64,000 nt of DNA from Peptoniphilaceae bacterium (GTDB lineage Bacteria; Bacillota; Clostridia; Tissierellales; Peptoniphilaceae), in NCBI GenBank assembly GCA_028726605.1, contig JAQYPV010000023.1, positions 1-64,000 on the forward strand, given 5' to 3'. Position numbers and translations under genes: made by a program. The notes under the pieces are model-generated. The model saw only the letters and a program-made list of their open reading frames with translations. It did no database searches and had not been told where the DNA came from. This document shows positions 1 through 11,493 of this stretch, piece after piece. Within the stretch, counting starts at the first letter, position 1. Each line of letters opens with the position of its first letter.

Positions 1-128
1 ACTCACCCGTCCGCCACTATCACATACCATCTTCCCCCTAAGGTTCCGTCGGTATGATCTCGTTCGACTTGCATGTGTTATGCACGCCGCCAGCGTTTAT
101 CCTGAGCCAGGATCAAACTCTCAAATAA
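1..128 (-). rRNA. rrs: 16S ribosomal RNA, 5' end only
   Basis: The reverse complement carries the universal 16S start (AGAGTTTGATCCTGGCTCAG region) with its 5' end near position 128. It is followed by the GGCGGCGTGC...ACATGCAAGTCGAACG signature of helices 3-6 typical of Clostridia. The gene runs off the left edge, so only about the first 128 nt are present and the taxonomic information is limited. Confidence 0.97.
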
Positions 129-213
129 AGTTTCGAGAGCCCTTTGTCTTGGCTCGATTATTTAGTACATTATTGAACTCAAAGTCATTCACTATTCACT
201 TTTGAAGGTTCGT

Positions 214-232
214 GCCCTCTCTCGAAGAGGGC
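214..232 (-). other. rRNA leader hairpin
   Basis: Perfect 7-bp inverted repeat GCCCTCT/AGAGGGC with a 5-nt loop. It lies at the expected transcription start of the inner rrn promoter, so it would form the very 5' end of that transcript. It may be a processing or stability element of the rRNA leader; the function is inferred. Confidence 0.45.
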
Positions 233-238
233 TCTGAT

Positions 239-267
239 ATGTTATCACGCCGTAAGGTCTCTGTCAA
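239..267 (-). promoter_or_regulatory. rrn promoter P2
   Basis: On the minus strand, TTGACA, a 17-bp spacer and TAACAT. It lies about 110 bp upstream of the 16S 5' end and downstream of a second promoter, the tandem arrangement common for rRNA operons. Confidence 0.8.
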
Positions 268-324
268 GCTTTTGTAAAATCTTTTTTACTTGCTCTCCTC
301 GGCCGTCATCGGCGCGACTTGAAC

Positions 325-353
325 ATAATACCAGCTCAATCGATCAAAGTCAA
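325..353 (-). promoter_or_regulatory. rrn promoter P1
   Basis: On the minus strand, TTGACT, a 17-bp spacer and TATTAT: a near-consensus vegetative promoter pointing toward the 16S gene, about 85 bp upstream of P2. Confidence 0.8.
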
Positions 354-375
354 CACCCCTATCGACTTTTTTTGC

Positions 376-403
376 ATTCAAAAGCGGGAGCCTCACTCCC
401 GCT
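376..403 (-). terminator. Rho-independent terminator after the LCP gene
   Basis: Perfect 8-bp stem AGCGGGAG/CTCCCGCT with a 5-nt loop, followed on the minus strand by TTTTG and a further A/T tract. It separates the rapZ-Nudix-whiA-LCP transcript from the rRNA promoters. Confidence 0.7.
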
Positions 404-439
404 CTGTAACCCTTGATTTTGCTCGCTCTTATCGCGCCT

Positions 440-1396
440 CTACTCTTCCACATACGGGCCAAACAGTTCGTCCACCAACTCCAGCGTCTCCTCCGGGTAG
501 GCTACGTAGTAACTCACTCCGTCGATCATGCGCCCTTCGCCTGGCACCGTCTCCATGTCCAACGCCTTCCCTTGATGCAGAAACGAAGGGACCATCGGCA
601 GCAAGGACACCGCCGGCAGATTCGTCTTCGCATTTTTCCGAATGGCCTGCAGCACAAACGGATAGCGTGGCACTTTCATCGGCGACAGTAACTGCTTGGC
701 CATGGTCTTAAAGAAATCCTGCTGTGCCGCCACGCGGCCGATGTCTCCCATCGCGTAGCTCTTGCGATGTCGAAGGAACGCCAGCGCCTCCGCGCCATCC
801 AGGACGTGATCTCCCGTCTCAAATTGCTCTGCCGGCCGCGGCGTGAGGGTCTCCGGCACGTCGTAGCGCACCCCACCCATGGCATCGACGATGGCGCGCA
901 CCGTCTCATAGTCCACGATCATGTAATAATCCAGGTCAATGCCCAGAAAATGCCGAATCGTGCGCATGGTGAGCTCGATCCCGCCATACGCGTACGCGTG
1001 GTTGATCTTATCTTTTTCGCCCTGAATCATCACACGCGTGTCGCGCGGAATGGAGAGGCCCACAAAGCGCCCTTCCTTGCCATCATAGCGCAAGAGCATC
1101 AGCGTATCCGAGCGCTTCGCCTGACGTGCGCCCGTGTCGTCCACTCCGGCCAGCAGGACCAACACGTCGTCCTCAATGGGGCGCAACGTATTGCCGCTCT
1201 CCGCCTCCGGCACCGGCAAATCCCGCTTTTCACGATCCCACAGGGCGAGGAAAATCAGCGTGGCGACAATGACGATGAGAAGCGCCAGCAGAACCAGCTT
1301 CAACCCCCGCCCCAGACAACTCTTACGCGGCGTCTTTCTCACCGGCTCCTCTCTCACACGGCCCACATCAATCGATTCCGTATCGTCCCGCCTCAT
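440..1396 (-). CDS. LytR-CpsA-Psr (LCP) family wall polymer ligase
   Basis: LCP proteins transfer undecaprenyl-linked glycopolymers onto peptidoglycan at the outer membrane face. The 318-residue product has a short basic cytoplasmic N-terminus, one transmembrane helix at about residues 29-53, then the LCP domain. Recognisable blocks are RSDTLMLLRYD, SIPRDTRVMI, KINHAYAYGG and an Arg-rich stretch with GDIGRVAAQQ. A longer open frame exists upstream, but ATG 1396 is preferred: it has a strong GGAGGAG site and overlaps the whiA stop as ATGA, so the two are probably translationally coupled. Last gene of the rapZ-Nudix-whiA unit. The exact polymer substrate cannot be told. Confidence 0.9.
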   Translation of the reverse strand: MRRDDTESIDVGRVREEPVRKTPRKSCLGRGLKLVLLALLIVIVATLIFLALWDREKRDLPVPEAESGNTLRPIEDDVLVLLAGVDDTGARQAKRSDTLMLLRYDGKEGRFVGLSIPRDTRVMIQGEKDKINHAYAYGGIELTMRTIRHFLGIDLDYYMIVDYETVRAIVDAMGGVRYDVPETLTPRPAEQFETGDHVLDGAEALAFLRHRKSYAMGDIGRVAAQQDFFKTMAKQLLSPMKVPRYPFVLQAIRKNAKTNLPAVSLLPMVPSFLHQGKALDMETVPGEGRMIDGVSYYVAYPEETLELVDELFGPYVEE

Positions 1397-2325
1397 GTCT
1401 CCTCCTCCCGTGCGATGTCCATCAGGCGACGCATTCGGTGCATGACGCCGGATTTTCCCAGCGGCGGCGTCATCGACTCGCCCAATTCCCGCATATTGGC
1501 CATCGGCCGCGCCAGGCGCGCCGCTGCGAGATCCTGCAGCCCTTTCGGGAGCGACGCCAGGCCTTGATGCCGGTCGATCCACCGGATGGCCCGAATCTGC
1601 TGCAGCGCCGCCCGGTACTGCTTGTCCAAATTGGCGATCTCCGCATTCGATTTGCGATTGATCTCATTGGACACTTCTTTTTGTGCCTTCACATTTTCCA
1701 AGGCCAGCATCGCCGCTGAAGCGCCCAACGACACCAAAGCGTCGGCGATGGCCTCCGAATCCTTTAAGTAAAAGACGAACTCCTCGCCGCGCCGCGTCTG
1801 CTTAAGCGGCAAACGCAGCGTCGCTCCACTCGTCTCCACCATCCGCGCGTCGAGCGCACTGCGCACCACGATTTCCATATGATAGGACTTCACCGGATCC
1901 ACGATGGAACCGGACGCCAAAAAGGCGCCACGTAGGTACGCGCGCGCGTGATTTTCCGGCGCCAGGCGTCCAAACAGCGACTCCTCCGTGGACAGCGGGC
2001 GTCCGAACAGATCCACACCGCTCTCCGCCAGCAGCACCTCCATCTGCTCCTCCGGCAAATCGGAGTAGAAGATGGGATGCTTCTGTAAGCGATCGTTCCG
2101 CTGCTCGTGCACGTCCAAATCAATGCCATATAAAAAACGCGTCAGTCCCGCCACACGCCCGATGACATCGGGGTGTTCAGAAATGAAGCGCAGCGTCGTC
2201 GCCCCCGCGGCAATACGCATCGTGCCGCCAAGGCGGGCCATCGCCGCCAATTCCAACAGCGCTTCGATTTTCGAGTGGAGAGCCAGACGTGTCAACTCTG
2301 TTTTGGTCTCTGTGGAAAAACTCAT
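1393..2325 (-). CDS. whiA: DNA-binding protein WhiA
   Basis: WhiA is a conserved Gram-positive DNA-binding protein, a sporulation regulator in actinomycetes and linked to cell division and chromosome segregation in Bacillus. The 310-residue product matches the family length. It has the N-terminal part with the degenerate LAGLIDADG-like fold (RAYLRGAFLASGSI near residue 130) and a C-terminal helix-turn-helix of the sigma-70 region 4 type (MRELGESMTPPLGKSGV region). Start and stop overlap its neighbours by 4 bp on each side (ATGA), showing a tight unit Nudix-whiA-LCP. In most relatives yvcK lies between rapZ and whiA; here a Nudix gene takes that place. Confidence 0.95.
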   Translation of the reverse strand: MSFSTETKTELTRLALHSKIEALLELAAMARLGGTMRIAAGATTLRFISEHPDVIGRVAGLTRFLYGIDLDVHEQRNDRLQKHPIFYSDLPEEQMEVLLAESGVDLFGRPLSTEESLFGRLAPENHARAYLRGAFLASGSIVDPVKSYHMEIVVRSALDARMVETSGATLRLPLKQTRRGEEFVFYLKDSEAIADALVSLGASAAMLALENVKAQKEVSNEINRKSNAEIANLDKQYRAALQQIRAIRWIDRHQGLASLPKGLQDLAAARLARPMANMRELGESMTPPLGKSGVMHRMRRLMDIAREEET

Positions 2326-2771
2326 ATCGGATTTTTGCGACTCCTCATCTCACGCCGCTCGCCCTTGTGCTGAGGCGTCTTCCCCGTGAACGCCTGAAGC
2401 ACCATGTTGCGCTCCGAATCGTGCTTCAAGAGCTTCACCGCCCGACGCCAAGGCATGAACGTCGAATCGCAGAAGCCTTCCTCGCGTTGCGGCTTCATCG
2501 CGCCGCCCTCTGCCGTCATTGTATAGTAATGCACCGTTTTGTGCACCTGCACGCCACTGGGCTTGTTGTAATTGTAGCGCACGAAGCCGATGTACTGGTC
2601 GATACGGCACTCCACGCCACTCTCCTCGCCGACTTCACGAAGGGCCGTCTCTTCCAACGTTTCGCCCGCTTCAATACGCCCCTTCGGCAGCACCCAATCG
2701 CCCCGAAATTTGCGCAATACGAGCACGTCTTTGCCTTGAATCACCACGCCGCCCGCGCTGATTTCTTTCAT
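2322..2771 (-). CDS. Nudix hydrolase
   Basis: 149-residue Nudix-fold pyrophosphohydrolase. The complete Nudix box is visible at about residues 31-53: G-x5-E-x7-REVGEESG-V, with the Mg-binding REVGEE core. Substrate (oxidised nucleotide, dinucleoside polyphosphate or other) cannot be deduced. Overlaps the whiA start by 4 bp. In Bacillus the corresponding locus has a Nudix gene (yvcI) upstream of rapZ; here it is downstream of rapZ, about 100 bp away. Confidence 0.9.
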   Translation of the reverse strand: MKEISAGGVVIQGKDVLVLRKFRGDWVLPKGRIEAGETLEETALREVGEESGVECRIDQYIGFVRYNYNKPSGVQVHKTVHYYTMTAEGGAMKPQREEGFCDSTFMPWRRAVKLLKHDSERNMVLQAFTGKTPQHKGERREMRSRKNPI

Positions 2772-2875
2772 TTGGCCCTCCCTCCGTTTTCCCCGAAGGC
2801 AACGGCTTCAGAAGCCACGGCCTTCTTCACCATCGATGTCCTCCGCGTCAAACCCCCGACGTCTCTCGCCGCGCG

Positions 2876-3739
2876 TCACGACCAATACTTCCGGTCCCGA
2901 TGCGAGACCTGAATGGCTCCGAACCGCGCCTCCAGCCGCTCGGCCAAGACCTCCGCCATCGCCACGGAGCGATGCCGGCCTCCCGTACAGCCCATGCCGA
3001 TGACGAGCGTGCGCTTGCCTTCTCTCAAGTACAGCGGCGCCAAAAAGCCGACGAGGTCCTCTGCCTTTTCCAAAAACGCGCGCGTCTCGGGAAACGACAG
3101 CACAAATTCCCGAAGCGCCGGTACCGTCCCGTCGAGCTCCTTATACGCCTCGATATAGTAAGGGTTTTGGACGAAGCGCACGTCAAACACCAGATCCGCG
3201 TCCAATAGGATGCCATGCTTGAAGCCAAAGGACACCACGGAGATGGACAGGGTCGGATGGACCCCTTCCGGCAAGAACAGCTGGTCGATGACCTCTTTGA
3301 GTTGCCCCAGCGTGAGGCGGGACGTGTCCACTACCTCATCGGCCGCCAGCCGCAAGTTGGCCAGGATGACCTTCTCGCGCTGGATGCCGTCGAAGATGTT
3401 GCCCGCTTTGTCCATGGGATGCGGTCGGCGCAGTTCCTTATAACGCCGCACCAAGGCTTCGTCCGAAGCCGTCAAAAACAGCATCGTCACCTGCAAGTCA
3501 TCGCGCTTCTTGAGCTTCTCCACAGTCGACAGCAAGTCGTCGAAGAACTCTCCGCCGCGGATGTCCACCCCGAGCGCCACGCTCGAGAGCGTCTGGCGCG
3601 TGGACTCCGCCAAGTCGAGGAAGTTGGGAATGAGCTGCGGAGGCAAATTGTCCATGCAGTAATAGCCCATGTCCTCGAAAAGATGCAGCACGGAACTCTT
3701 CCCTGCGCCGCTCATCCCCGTCACGATGACAATTCGCAT
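2876..3739 (-). CDS. rapZ: RapZ/YvcJ family nucleotide-binding protein (RNase adapter)
   Basis: 287-residue P-loop protein. Walker A GMSGAGKSS lies at residues 8-16, and the family C-terminal block VIGMGCTGGRHRSV is near residue 245. In E. coli RapZ guides RNase E to small RNAs controlling glucosamine-6-phosphate synthesis; in Bacillus YvcJ hydrolyses nucleotides and affects competence. First gene of the rapZ-Nudix-whiA-LCP group, with a roughly 105-bp gap before the Nudix gene. Confidence 0.94.
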   Translation of the reverse strand: MRIVIVTGMSGAGKSSVLHLFEDMGYYCMDNLPPQLIPNFLDLAESTRQTLSSVALGVDIRGGEFFDDLLSTVEKLKKRDDLQVTMLFLTASDEALVRRYKELRRPHPMDKAGNIFDGIQREKVILANLRLAADEVVDTSRLTLGQLKEVIDQLFLPEGVHPTLSISVVSFGFKHGILLDADLVFDVRFVQNPYYIEAYKELDGTVPALREFVLSFPETRAFLEKAEDLVGFLAPLYLREGKRTLVIGMGCTGGRHRSVAMAEVLAERLEARFGAIQVSHRDRKYWS

Positions 3740-3856
3740 GATCTCTCCCTCTCCCGCTCAGCCGCCTCAAAGAACCGCTACGTCCCAAACCGTCTCAGCC
3801 CGAGCCCGCCCAGTCCAAACCGTTTCAGCCCAAACCTGTCTCAGTCCAAGCCCACC

Positions 3857-4765
3857 TCAGTCCTCGCCGATGATGCGGACCTCCGTCTCCAACGTCACCC
3901 CGAATTGCGCCTTCACGCTCTCCTGCACGTGGCGAATGACGTGCAGCACGTCCGACGCCGTGGCCTTCCCATTGTTCACCACAAATCCGCAGTGCTTCTC
4001 CGACACCTGCGCGTCGTGATAGCCATAGCCTCGAAGCCCCGCGTCCTCGATGAGTTTGCCCGCAAAATAGCCCGTGGGCCGCTTGAACGTCGACCCCGCC
4101 GAGAACTTGTCCAGCGGCTGCTTCGTCGCCCGCCGCGTGGCGTAGTCCTGATAGCGCGCCATGATGGCCTCCGGCGCGTCTTGTTTCAGATCAAAGGTGA
4201 TCTCCGTCACCACCATGTCCTCGCTGAGCATCCGGCTCGTGCGATACCCCATGTCCATCTCGTCGATGGTGAGCGTGACGAGCCGATTGTCTCGGTCAAT
4301 GGCGCGAATGGACGTCACCACGTCCTTCATTTCCCGTCCGTACGCCCCAGCGTTCATGATGACGCCGCCGCCCACACTGCCGGGAATGCCAGAGAGCTCC
4401 TCCATGCCCGTGAGTCCCGCCTTAAACCCCTTCTGCGAGACGATGGACAGCATCGCCCCCGCTTGGGCGATGATGCGGTTGCCGCGCACCTCGACGTCCG
4501 CCAGCTTGCTTCCCATCTTGAGCACGACGCCGCGAATGCCACCATCGCGCACCAATAGGTTCGAGCCGTTGCCCATGACCGTAAACGGAATGGCATTGTT
4601 CCGCAAGAAGCGCACGGTCCGCAGCGCCTCCTTCTCCGAGGTCACCTCGATCAAAACGTCGCACGGGCCACCCACGTGAAAGGTCGTCAGCGTGGACATG
4701 TCGACGTTTTCTCTCACGATGCCATAGGCGCCGGAACACAGCTCCGCTCGCTTTATTTCATCCAT
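3857..4765 (-). CDS. murB: UDP-N-acetylenolpyruvoylglucosamine reductase
   Basis: FAD enzyme that reduces UDP-GlcNAc-enolpyruvate to UDP-MurNAc with NADPH, the second committed step of peptidoglycan synthesis in the cytoplasm. FAD-binding motifs GNGSNLLVRDGG and PGSVGGGVIMNAGAYG are clear. The catalytic Ser is in SAGSTFKRP and the catalytic Glu in the C-terminal LETEVRI. The ATG at 4765 (302 residues) is preferred over one 7 codons upstream because GGGGGAAGG sits just ahead of it. The 117-bp gap to rapZ holds imprecise repeats of a CCAAACC-GTCTCAGCC-like word (about 3780-3850). Confidence 0.96.
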   Translation of the reverse strand: MDEIKRAELCSGAYGIVRENVDMSTLTTFHVGGPCDVLIEVTSEKEALRTVRFLRNNAIPFTVMGNGSNLLVRDGGIRGVVLKMGSKLADVEVRGNRIIAQAGAMLSIVSQKGFKAGLTGMEELSGIPGSVGGGVIMNAGAYGREMKDVVTSIRAIDRDNRLVTLTIDEMDMGYRTSRMLSEDMVVTEITFDLKQDAPEAIMARYQDYATRRATKQPLDKFSAGSTFKRPTGYFAGKLIEDAGLRGYGYHDAQVSEKHCGFVVNNGKATASDVLHVIRHVQESVKAQFGVTLETEVRIIGED

Positions 4766-4867
4766 GCCTTCCCCCTCATGTTCCATTACTCATTCTTGGT
4801 ACCCATTTTCCCACAGGAGCGCGCCTTGTGTGAAACAAATCGCACAGCGCGCTTTCTCAAAAGGAAA

Positions 4868-4904
4868 TGAAAAGAACGACCGCCAAACCCTTGACGGTCG
4901 TTCT
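4868..4904 (-). terminator. Rho-independent terminator after nifJ
   Basis: Perfect 10-bp stem AGAACGACCG/CGGTCGTTCT with a 12-nt loop, followed on the minus strand by TTTCATTTCC after the stem-end T's. It lies 45 bp beyond the nifJ stop. Confidence 0.8.
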
Positions 4905-4948
4905 CACGTAGCGCGCTCTGCGCCTTATCGATGCGGTAAGCGCGTCGA

Positions 4949-8482
<3,534 letters not shown>

Positions 8483-8579
8483 AGCTTCTCCTTGCTTTCT
8501 AATTTCCTTCCCCGCGCGAAAACCTTCCGCGCAACGGATGAGGCCCGTCTGTTCGTTTACGAGAACCTGTCCCTCCAAA

Positions 8580-8608
8580 AGTATAGAATACCGCCCGAAA
8601 CTCGTCAA
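8580..8608 (-). promoter_or_regulatory. nifJ promoter
   Basis: On the minus strand, TTGACG, a 17-bp spacer and TATACT, 98 bp upstream of the nifJ start and only 10 bp beyond the hprK stop. A strong housekeeping-type promoter fits the high expression expected of PFOR. Confidence 0.75.
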
Positions 8609-8618
8609 TGTGAGGCGG

Positions 8619-9572
8619 CTAGCGCAGACCTTGTTCCCGGGCCTTGCGGTTGGCTTCGTCGATGAGCTTCTGATTGAGCGTGATGGCCGCATTGTAGCCC
8701 ATGCGCTTCAGGCGGTTGTTGCGCACCGCCACTTCGATGATCATAGCGAGGTTACGCCCCGGCTTCACAGGCACTGTGATGGACGGCAAGCTCACGCCCA
8801 AGATCTCCGTGTAGTCGTCGGTGATGCCCAGCCGGTCGTACTCCTTGTCGTCCTGCCAGTCCTCCAGTTGGATCACCAGTTCAATGGTCGCGGACTCCTT
8901 CACCGAGCCGGAGCCGTACAGGCGACGCACATCCAAGATGCCGATGCCGCGGATCTCCATGTAGTGGCGGATGTTTTCGGGCGCTTCCCCCACCAGGTGG
9001 TCGTCGATGCGCTTGATGTCCACGACGTCGTCCGCCACGAGGCGATGGCCGCGGATCAAGAGGTCGAGCCCCGTCTCGGACTTGCCGACCGCGCTCTTGC
9101 CCAAAATGAGCACTCCGGAGCCGAAGACGTCCATCAGCCCCGCGTGCATCGTGGTCTGCGGCGCCATCATCTGCTCCAACACCTCGCTCATCTGCGCGAT
9201 GAAGCGCGTGGTCACCATCGGCGTGCGCAAGACGGTCTTGTCGTAGTAGTCCGCGAGGTCCAAGATGTCCCGCGTGATGGCCTGATTGTAGGAGTAGACG
9301 AGCGCCGGGATGGGATACGAGAAAAAGCCCCGAAAGCGCTCATAGCGCAGGCCCGGTTCCATCTGCATGTAGTAGATGTACTCGACGCGGCCGATGATCT
9401 GCACGCGATTCCACGGGAAGTTCTCCGTAAAACCGGCCAGCTGCAAGCCCGGTCGGTTGACGTCCGCGCCGTTTAACACGATGTTTTCGTAATCTGAAGA
9501 CTTCGAGACGATCTCCAGCCCCATGGTGTCCACCAGTTGTGAGAGTTTCACCGTATTGCGATGTGCTTCCAT
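8619..9572 (-). CDS. hprK: HPr kinase/phosphorylase
   Basis: Bifunctional enzyme that phosphorylates Ser46 of HPr (and removes the phosphate), the sensor of carbon catabolite repression in low-GC Gram-positives. The 317-residue product has the regulatory N-domain, Walker A GKSAVGKSETG near residue 153, the family motif ADDVVDIKR, and the RGIGILDVRRLYG signature. It lies 12 bp downstream of uvrC in the same direction. Its presence fits the PTS genes at 55896-58308. Confidence 0.96.
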   Translation of the reverse strand: MEAHRNTVKLSQLVDTMGLEIVSKSSDYENIVLNGADVNRPGLQLAGFTENFPWNRVQIIGRVEYIYYMQMEPGLRYERFRGFFSYPIPALVYSYNQAITRDILDLADYYDKTVLRTPMVTTRFIAQMSEVLEQMMAPQTTMHAGLMDVFGSGVLILGKSAVGKSETGLDLLIRGHRLVADDVVDIKRIDDHLVGEAPENIRHYMEIRGIGILDVRRLYGSGSVKESATIELVIQLEDWQDDKEYDRLGITDDYTEILGVSLPSITVPVKPGRNLAMIIEVAVRNNRLKRMGYNAAITLNQKLIDEANRKAREQGLR

Positions 9573-9584
9573 GTTCCCTCCTTT

Positions 9585-11486
9585 CTATTCTTTGTGGTTT
9601 TCGGGCGTTTTGTGCGACGCGGGCGCGTTTCCGGGTTCCGGTTCCGCCCCCTCCGGGTGAAAGTGCGTCCACACCGCCATGGCGCTCGCCTGGGTCATGC
9701 CGGGCACGTGCCGCAGCGTCTCGATGTCGGCATCGCGAACGGCGGCCACGGACCCCAGCGTCCGCAGCAGGGCCTGGCGTCGCGCCGGCCCGATGCCCTT
9801 GATTTCATCCAATTCTGAACGCGTCATCGCCTGCGTGCGCAGTTTTCGATGGTATTCGATGGCGAAGCGATGCACCTCTTCCTGCACCGCGTATAAGTAC
9901 TTGTAGAGGGGCGAGCGCGGGTTGAGCTCGCGTTCCACGTTCCGGTAGAGCAGCGCGCGCGTCACGTGCTTGTCGTCTTTCACGAGGCCCGCCACGGGAA
10001 TGGAAAGTCCCCGTTCGCGGAGCACGGCTTCCGCCACGCCCACCTGCCCCTTGCCGCCGTCCATCAGGATGACGTCCGGAAAGACCTCAAAGCCCGACGT
10101 CTTTCCCTCAGCCCGGTCTTTCAGGCCGTGGTCGAAGCGCCGCTCAAGCATCTCGCGCTGTGAGGCGTACTCGTTGGGGCCGTCCACCGTGCGGATTTTG
10201 AACTTGCGGTAGAGTTGGGGCCGCTTGCGTTCGCGCTCGTAGACGATCATGGAGCCCACGTTCTGGACCCCGGAGATGTTGGAGATGTCGTAGGCTTCCA
10301 CGCGCACGATGGGCTTCTGGATGATCTCTTCGAGCGCGCTGATGCCGCGATCCTTGTTGCGCTCTTTGCGGTCTTCGCGTTTTTCCGCTTTTTCGAGCGC
10401 TTCTGCGGCGTTGGCCTCGGCTTTCAGGAGCAAAGCGTGTTTGTCTCCGCGCCGAGGCACGCGCAGTGTCACGCGCTGGCCCCGCTTTTCTTCCAGAAAC
10501 GCCGTAATCGCATCGGCGTCGTCGGGCATGGCGTCCAGCAGGATCTCGCCGGGGATGTACGGCGCTTCCCAGTAGAATTGCTTCACGAACGAAGACAGAA
10601 TGGCCGGCGCCTCTTCGCCGACGGCCTCCTCCATCGCGAAACTCTCGCGGTCCACGATGCGCCCGCCGCGCACGAAGAAGACCTGCATGGTCACCTGAGA
10701 GACGCCCCTCGCCATGGCGATGACGTCCGCATCCTTGCCATCGGTGAAGGTGACTTTTTGTTTTTCCTGGAGTGCATCCAGGTTACGCAAGTCGTCCCGA
10801 AAACGAGCCGCTTTTTCAAATTCGAGCGCTTCGGCGGCTTCCTGCATCTGCGCCGTCAGGGCCTCTCGCAGCGGCTTGTCCTTACCGCGCAGCACGTCGG
10901 CCGCCTGTTCCAGCCGACGCAGATAGGCCGCCTCATCCGCCATCCCCACGCAGGGCGCGGGACAGTAGCCCAGGTCGTATTGCAGGCAGGGGCGCGAGAG
11001 CCTCTGCCCGCGGTCGAAGTCCAGCTTGCACGTGCGGATTCCAAAAAGCCGCTGCATGAGCCGAATGGTATCGTTCACGGCGTAGGCGTTCGGAAAGGGG
11101 CCGAAGGTCATGAGCGCGTGGGGACTCGCGTGCCGGACTTTCAAAAGCCGGGGAAAGGACTCGCGTGGCGCCTCGATGTAGGGGTACTGCTTGTCGTCGC
11201 GCAACAGGATGTTGTACTTGGGACGATGCTCCTTGATGAAGTTGGACTCCAGCACCAGCGCTTCCACCTCGTTGTCCACGACGATGTACTCAAAGCGCTC
11301 CACGTGCTCGACCATGGCGAGCACTTTCGGACTCTTGCCGTGCGTCGAAGGCGTGAAATACGAGCGCACGCGCCGCCGCAAGTTCACGGCCTTCCCGACG
11401 TAGATGATGGTGTCATCGGCATCGCGCATGAGGTAGACGCCGGGCTTCTCCGGCACTTCCCGCAGCGCGTCACGAAAATCCTTCAC
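9585..11486 (-). CDS. uvrC: Excinuclease ABC subunit C
   Basis: Nucleotide-excision-repair endonuclease making both incisions around UvrB-bound lesions. Domains in order: GIY-YIG nuclease (GVYLMRDADDTIIYVGKA, residues about 17-34), Cys-rich segment, UVR/UvrB-interacting motif (ALEFEKAARFRDDL near 210), RNase H-like endonuclease domain, and C-terminal double helix-hairpin-helix (IKGIGPARRQALL and HVPGMTQASA). 633 residues is normal. 12 bp from hprK, 7 bp from the aminopeptidase gene. Confidence 0.97.
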   Translation of the reverse strand: MKDFRDALREVPEKPGVYLMRDADDTIIYVGKAVNLRRRVRSYFTPSTHGKSPKVLAMVEHVERFEYIVVDNEVEALVLESNFIKEHRPKYNILLRDDKQYPYIEAPRESFPRLLKVRHASPHALMTFGPFPNAYAVNDTIRLMQRLFGIRTCKLDFDRGQRLSRPCLQYDLGYCPAPCVGMADEAAYLRRLEQAADVLRGKDKPLREALTAQMQEAAEALEFEKAARFRDDLRNLDALQEKQKVTFTDGKDADVIAMARGVSQVTMQVFFVRGGRIVDRESFAMEEAVGEEAPAILSSFVKQFYWEAPYIPGEILLDAMPDDADAITAFLEEKRGQRVTLRVPRRGDKHALLLKAEANAAEALEKAEKREDRKERNKDRGISALEEIIQKPIVRVEAYDISNISGVQNVGSMIVYERERKRPQLYRKFKIRTVDGPNEYASQREMLERRFDHGLKDRAEGKTSGFEVFPDVILMDGGKGQVGVAEAVLRERGLSIPVAGLVKDDKHVTRALLYRNVERELNPRSPLYKYLYAVQEEVHRFAIEYHRKLRTQAMTRSELDEIKGIGPARRQALLRTLGSVAAVRDADIETLRHVPGMTQASAMAVWTHFHPEGAEPEPGNAPASHKTPENHKE

Positions 11487-11493
11487 GGCAGGC

